In this document: positions 55,793-64,000 of the stretch, piece after piece
How the letters are laid out: every line of letters starts with the position of its first letter
Numbering within the stretch: the first letter of the stretch is position 1
Assembly: GCA_963989245.1 (NCBI GenBank)
Contig: OZ022339.1
Span: 92,431,142 to 92,495,141, forward strand
DNA length: 64,000 nt
From: Nansenia antarctica
Taxonomy: Eukaryota > Chordata > Actinopteri > Argentiniformes > Microstomatidae
Reading direction: 5' to 3'
Notes under the pieces: model-generated
Database searches by the model: none
What the model was told of the DNA's origin: nothing
The model's input: only the letters and a program-made list of their open reading frames with translations
Position numbers and translations under genes: made by a program

Positions 55793-56482
55793 AAGAAGGT
55801 TGTGCCATGTTGCAGGTGACAACTAAGCAAGACCCGATTTGAGCAAATGGCATTATAAGATCCTACTGGATATTGACCATGAGTTAAAGTGTGACATATG
55901 TTATAATATGAAATATGTAGTCTATAAATAAATAAAAAGTGTCAGTGAATTGTCACCTTTGGCAGAAGCACATCAATGACGAATGCCGACGGATCAGCCA
56001 ATGTTGTCTGTGTTTTTTTTACCACTGCTGAGAGGAAGTGAACTAGTCTGTCCATTTGGTCCATCATCGTCAAAGAAGATGATGCCTGTGGCCTTCTTTT
56101 TTGCCCAAAGAGACTTGACTTGTCCTGCCATGATTGCCTGCAAATATATAGTTTGTTGGGAGGATGCTCTATGTAAATGTACAATCACTACACAAATATA
56201 AAACATTTCACTTTCATTATTTATATTATGCTTAAATGTGTCACTTTACTTAGACATTTCAGTTGCAAACTCACTTCAAGATGTTGCAGTAAGCCTTTGG
56301 GCTGAGTGATGAAATCCACTAACAAGTCATTGGTCACTCTTCGTTGGTGTTGGACTTGTTGAGCCCTTTCCTAAAATGTAATAATACAGTGCTTAACCAT
56401 GTTACAATGAAAAGGTGCAGTTAAGTACTGAATGAGTCACTTTCTTTCCTTGATCATTTGCACTTCCTTACTTACCTCAAGT

Positions 56483-57123
56483 CAGGGCTGGACTGGGACA
56501 AAAATTAGGCCCTGCCATGTGGCTCAGACCGGCCCAACACAATCGGTCCGACACCGCCGATCAACATGCTGGCAGTCTGTTGAATATACCATTTGTAAAA
56601 CCCCCTATAGAGCGGAGTAAGTGACATGGACAGCAAGTATACCAATTCAAGTGTGAACCAGTGTACTCACTCACTGTTAACGTACTCCACGGTGATGAGA
56701 CATGGCTGCTGTGCTGAGCAAACAATACCCATACTCAATACTGTTAAGTAGTTGTATAACAAAAAGCTCGGCAGTCATAGGAATAATTACAATTATTTAT
56801 TAACATTCTAATACTGTTAAGTAGTACAATTATTTATTAACATTTTAAATACAAACAATATCAAATATCACATCTTATCTACGAACATGACACTGCACTT
56901 GGGTTGTCGGCCGAGGGATCAGAGTGGGGGAGGGGGCCGATGGACAGCAGGGCCTAAGCATGTGATTGAGCCAGCCCATGTGTTAGTATTGTAACATAGT
57001 ATTTTTTTTTTTTTACATTTTTTTTTTGGGGGGGGGGGGGGGGGTCAGGCGGCCCGACCGGCCCAAAACTAGCGCGGCCCATCTGCCAGCGGGCAGAAAG
57101 ATTGTATGGCCAGTCCAGCGGTG
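56483..57123. mobile_element. hAT MITE at a splice donor
   Basis: Ends CAGGGCTGGACTGGGAC and, inverted, CACCGCTGGACTGGCC. The perfect 8-bp duplication CCTCAAGT lies at 56475-56482 and 57124-57131. It contains a poly-T/poly-G run at about 57002-57044. It lies exactly across the 3' edge of the PWWP3-like exon: the original CTTGAG|GTAAGT donor is kept only on the far side. Confidence 0.9.
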
Positions 57124-57308
57124 CCTCAAGTGTCTTGATAGAAAGTGTGGTTTCACTATCCAGGCTTCTGACATCTTTGTCCATGGTAACATCACTTTCC
57201 TAAATGGATACACACATAAGCATGACTATGTGTACAGCTGTGAATGGTGGATAGTATGTTTGTATGCAATAAACTTCATTCACACTAACCAATTATTTAG
57301 GAGGTAAG

Positions 57309-57355
57309 CTGTAAGGCCTCTTGAAGTACGCGTGGTCCTCGTCAGTGTCCAGTGG
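57309..57355 (-). CDS. Short coding-like exon, unknown
   Basis: After an ACAG acceptor-like site the minus strand reads MPLDTDEDHAYFKRPYSLPP and a stop. It may belong to the PWWP3-like gene or be chance. Confidence 0.25.
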
Positions 57356-57535
57356 CATCTGTACAGAGTCCACCATTATTGCCAGTATGTTTTACATGAA
57401 AGGGTTAACTACTTCAAAAAGAGATCCAGGCTGGATTCAGAATGACACAGTACCACTAAACATATTGCATGTGCCATAACGTTGCATGGAGTATGTGTTT
57501 TAGGAGCAGTAGCCCATTCAGAAACAGGCACACGG

Positions 57536-60500
57536 TCATAGATACTTAGTGAGAGATGCACTGACCATGGTGTTGCTTGCATGCCTCCTTTTAAGACTTG
57601 AATTGGTCCTGAATACAGGTGGGACATTGTCGTGAAGGGTCGCTCTGCCTTCCTCACTAAAGTGAGCAAACTTCCTTCCAAATCTGAAATGAACACACAT
57701 TATCTTCACCGGAAGGTTGAATTGTAGGGCCAGGTGTTACCCCAAAGTCCTCTTGATAATAAATGTACAAATACAATTATTATTTTTGTAGCACTGCAGC
57801 ATACCCTTCCAGCCCAAGGTTTTCCACCAGGACAATACACAACCACCTTCTCAGGAGAGACATGTCATCCTAAAGAAAGAGCAGTTACTCAATTTGCATT
57901 CAAAGTCTTATAGCATATTGATATAATGGGTTCTTGTTTTCTTAATACTTACAATGCTGAAGTCAAAGGTAGCCTCCATGGCGAAATACCAGGCATACTG
58001 TAATGAGAAAAGACACAAAGACAAGATTACCATGTGACAGCTTATAACTCAGTGAGAAGGTAGTCACACACATCCAATGAAATGTACATGGCTGATAACT
58101 CCATAAGAAAGTGATATGAGAGGTCTGCACACATGAATGCTCCTTAATACCTTTTATTGCACACCTTTTTATTTGCAAATGCACAAACAGAATGTTGGTC
58201 AGGTCTAAGTGGTGGTCAGTCATTGTTACATACATTTACACATTTTTTGATGGTTTTAAGGAACAATCAAGTGTGCCATATCACTTGGTGGCATTACCAT
58301 AACTCACCAGTATCATGAAGACACCACAGTCATTGCCACTGGTCTGCCTCGGAAGCCCCTGTACGAAGAAAAGTTACAGTTAGAGAATAGTAGGTAATTA
58401 TGACTATAGCCAGGGGTGCACATAACTGGTGCGCCAGTGCGCATGCGTCGCCAAAATGCATGCTACGCGGCAGATCAGCCCCATGAAGGCGCTTTTGCGC
58501 ACCAACAGCTCTGTCCAAGAAGCAAGCCCCACCATGTAAGTAACTATTTGCCGTCCCCTCAGCCGAAGGCCCGACGAGTAATCCATTACGACGACCACGG
58601 CGACTCCCCTCACGAAAACATTCGTAAAGTATCTTAACTCGTACTTTCATTTCGCGTATCGCGTATCGCACGGTTATCACGGTTATCACGCCGACACGTG
58701 AAAATTCAGTCCCGAACGACTCGTCGCTAAAAGGAAAAACAACACCAAGGGACTTCACGTTTCTCTGAAGCTTTCAAACGTTCAGACGTTTGTTTTACAG
58801 CTTCATTATCGCACCTAGACCCCTGACCCAGGGAATATGGTTGGGAATTCTATTAGAAGAAAGAAAAAAAAAAGACTTTGTTGCACAATCAAAATAATGA
58901 GCTATTTAAAGTGATGGCCTATCCTCTACCATGGTTGAAATTGAGGACAGTGATAACTTACAGCAGTCAAGAGAGCAGTGATGATGATTAAGCTTGTAGC
59001 ATAAATAAATGCTTAGGCTGTAACTTTTTGTTGAAAAGTTGATTTCAGTGTTTACAGAACAGAGCAGTGCTTAAAGAGATGTCAGTTGATTTCATTGTGT
59101 TTAAAGGAGTCTGACAGACTTTCATGCTTAAAGAGCAGTCATTTGATTTTGCATTTGTTTATTTTGGTTTTCATTTTGTTTATTTCATTCATTCATATTT
59201 TGGTTTTGCACCCAATCATTTGTTCGTTCATCTTTATTTATGAATAAATGTCGTTTTGCTAATATAAGTTATCCATGTATCCCTTTTTCATCCATCCTGT
59301 GGGACGGGTCGTGACTCGCGAGCTCGGGGAGCACCAAGCAGCATCCCTAGGTGCTCCTCTGAGCACTGGCCCCGAAAAGTTATGTACACCCCTGACTATA
59401 GCTATAATATGATAGTAACATTCAAACAATACCTCCAAATCCAGACCAGTCTTCTCTGTCCAGGATCCCGCAACAATTTTCTCAGCAACACCCCTGGGCA
59501 ACCAAGAATAAAACTAAGTCAAACAAAGAAGTACACACCTCCTACAGGAGAGAAAAAAGGAACAACATTAGTACCACTGCTGCTTCAGAACCACTTCACA
59601 CCATGCAAGTCGGTCGATCATGCTTATTTGCAAAAGTTCAATGAGGAGGATTTCTCTGTGTCTCTCTTTCCTTGTGTTGGAAATGTGTCTATTTAAGTCC
59701 ACTCCAGCTTTCGGGAAGCCAATCCTTTCTGAATGTTGGACAAACAATCAGTACATAATGCATGCATTGCCACAATGCCTCCTGATTGAACACAAGTCTT
59801 TAGAAATGGCAGTAACATTAGACAGGTCAGGGGACCGCCAGGACACACATCATAGGCAGGTCAGGGGACCGCCAGGACACACATCATAGGCAGGTCAGGG
59901 GACCGCCAGGACAAAGTTCATAGGCAGGTCAGGGGACCGCCAGGACACACATCATAGGCAGGTCAGGGGACCGCCAGGACACACATCATAGGCAGGTCAG
60001 GGGACCGCCAGGCAGGTCAGGGGACCGCCAGGACACACATCATAGGCAGGTCAGGGGACCGCCAGGCAGGTCAGGGGAACGTGACTGCCAGAGCAAAAAA
60101 TATTTGGGGCAACCTTAATAATGTTCTGTAGGCTTCAGAGGTGAATCCCCTTGGAGTTTTGAAATACTGCGAATCTAGAAAGAACATTTCTTTCTGGTGT
60201 GGCCTCATTACCTACAGGGAATAACGCATTCTGGACAATAAGCAAAAAGGACACTTTGGGGGTAATACAATAGACACAAACTCACAAGCAAATGGCATAT
60301 GAAGGTTAAAGCTGAGAAATGCTCAACTACATTGTATGTCTTTATAATCTACTACTGTGGATGTCATATGTTGCATATAAAGTTATGCTCTGTATATATA
60401 TATGGGTATAGTACACTTACACACAGGACACAATGGCCTGGAACCCACAGTGGAAGGATAAGGGCATCCTTCTGATCAGCATGTTCCTGTTCAAAACCAT

Positions 60501-61707
60501 GTACTGCATTTATCATTTTTATCCAACACTTAACTGGGGTGTGCATAATTATGAATTACATGATAATTTGATGAAGTCCTTTCTCATACATGTAGTGGTT
60601 TTTTTGGCTTAGTGTTAGGAAACCATTTAATTTACCTTGATGAAATCAAGTAAAAAAAAAAAAGTATTTAGGACCAACACAGCTAATGTGCTGATGTCCC
60701 ATGAAGGGCATGCCAATTGTAATGCTGGATACAATGTTGTCTACATAGCTGTTTATCTCAATCATTTGACTTACTGGGAAATGGCTCATGGGATCACAGT
60801 TGTGGGGATGGACCCACATTGCGGTTACATGAAGGTCAGCAATAAAAACCTCCTTTCCCTGTAGAATTCAAGTGCATCTAAAATTAGTCAATGCTAGAAA
60901 ATGGTACGTAAAACATATGGCTGAGTTCCAGCTATCTATTAAAATCACAACAAGGCATATAAGCCACAGCATTACCTTTTCATCCAGGCACTTCAACAAT
61001 CAACTATCCTTAGTATAAACATTTCTTGCATAAATGATTTGAAAAAAACATACCTTCATAGTAGCCATTTGGTGAATCAGTCTGAGGCAAGCGTTTCCTG
61101 CCTGGTGATGTAGTTTACAGATAGCGTTAGACAATGAATTCATGACAATTTCTTTTCAAAACATACCTTCACCACTAACATGGATAGTTGTAACATACAA
61201 ATGAGTCGATGTCCTTTCGAAGTCCAAGGGTCAACATGTTTTCCCTGTTCAGGCAAGTTGGTTGATCTTTGATGATGAGCTCATCATGTGGCCTTGTAAT
61301 ATCCAGGACATAGTTGATCTGGAGAGGACATGTACAAATAAATCAACAGCAAAACAAAGAACACAGCATGAACCTCAGTCGTTTTCCAAATGAATAATAA
61401 AATACGAAGGACAATAGTATACAGAAACATCAGTTTACCAGCTGCTCCTGAAGGGGATGATGACCCTTTAGGGTCCATGAGGCTCTGCAGGGCTCCAGTG
61501 AGGACATTATTGTTATGTCCTCACATTTTTCTGAACATTGGTCAATGTTCTGCGGTTCCTTTTGCACTGTAGTAAAAGGTAGATCATCGTCATGACTTGA
61601 TCCATACACATTTGTCCAGCTGAACCAGTTATACAGATGATAAAAGGCTGTCATAATACCTGAGGGGTGTGCTGGAGATGAAGTGCCACTTGAATACAGT
61701 GTAGATG
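57536..61707 (-). CDS. Ulp1/C48-type cysteine protease part of a KDZ transposon gene, multi-exon
   Basis: Exons with matching phases: 61707-61439, 61318-61199 (INYVLDITRPHDELIIKD), 61101-61054, 60858-60775, 60471-60421 (LILPLWVPGHCVLC), 60211 to about 60085 (QKEMFFLDSQYF), 59493-59433 (VAEKIVAGSWTEKTGLDLE), 58358-58308 (LPRQTSGNDCGVFMIL), 57997-57953 (YAWYFAMEATFDFSI), 57869-57805 (DDMSLLRRWLCIVLVENLGL) and 57683-57536 (ending SASLTKYL and TGA). His at 60433-60435, Asp at 60173-60175 and Cys at 58326-58328, with the preceding Gln, form the SUMO-protease triad. Such proteases accompany Zisupton/KDZ transposases. The donor after the Asp exon is unclear because a minisatellite follows. An hAT MITE sits in the intron before the Cys exon. 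Confidence 0.82.
58411..59394. mobile_element. hAT MITE in KDZ intron, 984 bp
   Basis: Ends CAGGGGTGCACATAACTGG and, inverted, CAGGGGTGTACATAACTTTT. The perfect 8-bp duplication ACTATAGC lies at 58403-58410 and 59395-59402. It lacks a transposase; a plus-strand AATAAA-rich part lies near 59230-59260. Confidence 0.94.
59820..60085. repeat. 34-bp minisatellite
   Basis: About eight units of GGCAGGTCAGGGGACCGCCA, then GGACACACATCATA; two units lack the second part. The terminal unit (AGGTCAGGGGAACGTGACTG) overlaps the 3' end of the Asp exon, suggesting the array arose from it. Confidence 0.9.
60481..61348. repeat. Segment duplicated at 37527-38396
   Basis: 868 bp spanning three Ulp1-region exons and two introns, in direct orientation to its copy 23 kb away. 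Confidence 0.92.
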
Positions 61708-61811
61708 CTAAAAAAGATATGATCAATAATTGAAAAAACATTAGCAGTGGAGACAAAACAATTTCAAAGATAACAACATTTAACACACATATTTAAATAT
61801 TTAACACGCAC

Positions 61812-62455
61812 CCATTACTGCCTTTCTACTTGAATCAAGAGTGAGGTCCTCTGGTGACACTTTCCGAAGGTCTGTCAGGGTCTTCTCATTGACCATGCTG
61901 TTGTGGCGATGAATAATACATCGCATGACAAAGAGACATCATGTTCATGAAATAGTTATTTTTTCTCATTTTTGAGAAAACCTGTTCGGCTGTTTGAGAG
62001 TTCACCCAGCCACAGAGCTCCGGGACAAGGCCTATCTTTCTGAGGCAATCCTTTGGGTCTTTTGTGTTAGCCTCATGGAAAGTGTCATAGAGAGCATAGT
62101 GATCCGAAGATCCCGTTGTAGGGTGTGCATTTATGTCCACGGGCTCCTTTTTCAATTTTAACCAGGGCAGGTTTATTTTCAGCCCACCTTTCTCAGCGGA
62201 CTTCAGATTGTCAGGTGTGGCTTCGGTCAGTCTGCCTTCATTTGGTCTGAAGGGCAGTTCTTCGGATTCCCTCAAGTTGGTGTGAGTAGCCAAACCTCTG
62301 GCAAAGTCATATAATATATATACATATTATGGCCACATTTGGAAAGTGTTTAAAAGACAGCAGCATGTCCGCATAATCTCTTGGGCTTTCAGCTCTTATA
62401 TTGAACTTAAGCGCATTCACAATTCCACATGGGCACATTATCACTGCCCAGCCGC
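61812..62455 (-). pseudogene. KDZ/Zisupton-type transposase C-terminal exon, frameshifted
   Basis: After an acceptor (TTTTCCTGTTAAG) the minus strand reads GWAVIMCPCGIVNALKFNIR, then DYADMLLSFKHFPNVAI, DFARGLATHTNLRESEELPF, NLPWLKLKKEPVDINAHPTT, GSSDHYALYDTFHEANTKDP, LVPELCGWVNSQTAEQVFSK and MRKNNYFMNMM, then FVMRCIIHRHNSMVNEKTL to the donor at 61812. This is the end of the KDZ transposase fold, with conserved acidic residues. An AT-rich insertion near 62315 and a change near 61935 shift the frame. The N-terminal part is absent: an I-type LINE lies immediately upstream. The exit phase fits the first protease exon. Confidence 0.78.
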
Positions 62456-62499
62456 CTTAACAGGAAAATAAATTGAAATATAAGTACATGATAATATAA

Positions 62500-64000
62500 G
62501 TACACTGGTGATATAAAGTGTAGACTGCTCTGTCCCCTTTCTGCTTGTAGATGACCACAATGTGTGCATCCTTCCAGTCCTGGGGGAGGGTCTCATGTTC
62601 CCAGGTGTTGCAGATCAGGAGGTGCAGATGGCGCGTGAGGAGGTACCCTCCGTGTTTGAAAACCTCTGCTGGGATGCCATCGGGTCCAGGGCTTTTATTG
62701 TTCTTTAGACCCACAATGGCTTGACGGGTCTCAGAGAAGTGTGGTGGGGTGTCCAGGTGCGTGACTGGTGGCATGTCTGGGAGATTATCCAGAATATGCG
62801 GGTCAATGGGGTTGGTGTGATTGAGTAGAGACTCAAAGTGGTTTGCCCACGGGCGAGGATATCATGATGGTCCTTAAAGAGAGTCGAACCGTCGACTGAT
62901 CGGACTGGAGCAATCGCCCGCTTCCTGGGGCCATACAATGCTTTGATGGCATCATAAAAACCCTGGGTGTTGTTGCAGTCTGCCAGGCTTTGGATCACCT
63001 TTGCCTTCTGTATCCACCAGGCGTCCTCCATGGCCTGGAGGACGCGCCGGGTTGCTGTTCTTGCTGCAGCAACGACAGCTTTCAAGGTGGGAGAACCAGG
63101 GCAGGACAGGAGAGCTTTGTGGGCTTCATGCTTGGTTTTTAGCAGGGGCTGTATCTTGGCTGAGTTACAGTCAAACCAGTCCTGGTGACGTTTCCTCGTC
63201 TGGCCAAGCGCCTCAGAGGCTGCGCTGTGGATAGCCTGGCACAGAGCTGGCCAGTCAGCTGATTCCTCCGGTATCTTGTCGAGGTTTTCAGCAAGGAGCC
63301 GTCAAAGGTGATCTTTCGAGGTGGGGGTGTTAAGCGCTGCAGAATTTAGTTTCTTTTTGAGCGCTGTCCTCGGTCCATGGGGTTGAATACTCATGAGGAT
63401 TTTGGATCTGACCATGAGGTGATCAGTCCAGCACTCAGCTCCGCGCATGACCTCATACAATCACATAGTCCAGAAGATGCCAATGTTTAGAGCAGGGGTG
63501 CTGCTAGGTGGTTTTTGAACCTGTTCTTCATCTGGAAGATGGTGTTGGTTATAGACCAGGTGGTGTTCTGCACAGAGGGAGAGGAGCCGAAGCCTGTTGT
63601 TATTTATCTTCCCTACTCCATGTCGGCTAATAACTCTGTCCCATACCATCTGCTCCGTACTCACTCTGGCATTTAAGTCTCCCATGAGTATGAGCTTGTC
63701 CGTAGCCGGGGTTTTCTGTAGTATGGAGTTGAGAGCTCGGTAGAAATCCTCTTTGATGTTGAACTCGGCGTCTAAAGTTGGTGCATAAGCACTAATGAGA
63801 GTGGCGAAGCGTACCTTTGCAAAGGGAATGCGCCATGTCATTAGGCGTTTGTTGACGCCGATAGGGGACTCTGGGATGCGTTGCAGCAGTTGGGACTTCA
63901 CAGCAAAGCCTACTCCATGGATGTGGCGAGTGCCTTCAGGGATCCCCTTCCAGAAGAAGGTGTACCCTGCACCAACCTCTGTCAGGGAGTCCTCTCCATA
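62500..64000 (-). mobile_element. I/Nimb-like LINE, endonuclease and start of RT, partial
   Basis: 63901-63461 encodes the endonuclease (TWRIPFAKVRFATLISAYAP, LILMGDLNARVSTEQMVWDR, RHGVGKINNNRLRLLSLCAE). 63085-62870 encodes the linker (EDAWWIQKAKVIQSLADCNN). 62850-62525 encodes the RT start (LKNNKSPGPDGIPAEVFKHG, WEHETLPQDWKDAHIVVIYK). Frames change near 62870 and 63300-63460. RT stops at KQKGDRA (62525), 70 bp before the KDZ acceptor. The element continues beyond the window end. The clade is tentative. Confidence 0.8.

Larger units (their letters stand above)
45328..57199 (-). pseudogene. PWWP3/MUM1-like C-terminal exons, split by L1 and hAT
   Basis: Four exons with consistent phase 0 joins. 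57199-57125: ESDVTMDKDVRSLDSETTLS, then IKTLE. 56370-56275: ERAQQVQHQRRVTNDLLVDF, then ITQPKGLLQHLE. 56124-55957: MMDQMDRLVHFLSAVVKK, then DPSAFVIDVLLPK. 45437-45338: ATVHAIAAVNCVSNEKAMEM. The sequence VLLP-(E/K)-A....AI.AV....Y..AE.. resembles the C-terminal region of PWWP3A/B (MUM1), chromatin proteins. The first exon is split at its donor by a 641-bp hAT, and the last intron holds the 10.3-kb L1. A TGA lies three bases before the last donor. No PWWP domain is visible in the window. The family assignment is from memory and moderate. Confidence 0.5.

Overview
The window reads as nuclear DNA of a teleost fish. The evidence is spliced genes with GT/AG introns, fish-type L2/CR1, L1 and I-type LINEs, tRNA-derived SINEs, several hAT elements, a piggyBac element, a Crypton-like recombinase, a KDZ/Zisupton-type transposon with a Ulp1 protease, long microsatellites and minisatellites, and vertebrate gene fragments (hltf, tet3, PHF20-like Tudor, BET-type NET, PWWP3/MUM1-like). 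I cannot name the species. No functional rRNA or tRNA gene, CRISPR array or prokaryotic operon is visible.

Layout. 1-6.9 kb holds SINE and LINE tails. 7.3-9.3 kb is a broken hAT transposase. 9.7-13.6 kb is a long LINE on the minus strand with an intact 1133-codon ORF and a 2A-like motif. 14.1-15.6 kb is a LINE 3' fragment beside a 788-bp perfect (CTA)n tract. 16.4-17.3 kb is an hAT derivative with a perfect 8-bp target duplication. 17.7-18.0 kb is the C-terminal part of hltf. 18.3-22.2 kb is one 15-bp minisatellite split by two LINE fragments. 23.2-24.2 kb carries a TATA promoter-like segment and a 36-bp higher-order minisatellite. 27.0-28.9 kb holds shuffled pieces of a tet3-like gene. 29.1-29.8 kb is a 40-bp minisatellite split by a hairpin MITE.

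30.1-37.5 kb (minus) is the most unusual locus. Seven exons with consistent splice phases join a PHF20-like Tudor domain, tandemly duplicated short exons and a BET-type NET domain to a Crypton-like tyrosine-recombinase ORF. A 19-bp tandem repeat breaks the recombinase frame. 39.7-42.9 kb is a complete but decayed hAT element. 45.5-55.8 kb is a full-length L1 with a 15-bp target duplication. It sits in an intron of a PWWP3/MUM1-like gene and hosts a five-exon piggyBac transposase and a 744-bp hAT MITE. 57.5-62.5 kb is a KDZ-type transposon gene with a frameshifted transposase part, followed by a Ulp1/C48 protease in about ten small phase-consistent exons that keep the His-Asp-Cys triad. 62.5-64 kb is an I/Nimb-like LINE running off the window.

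How it fits together. Most sequence is nested mobile DNA. Four hAT insertions (16.4, 39.7, 51.4 and 58.4 kb), a fifth at a splice donor (56.5 kb) and the L1 are dated relative to each other by nesting and target duplications. Host-like coding pieces are on the minus strand from 27 to 57 kb, except hltf on the plus strand. Exon joins are my reading of splice consensus and phase, not transcript data; all family names come from recognising translated motifs by eye.
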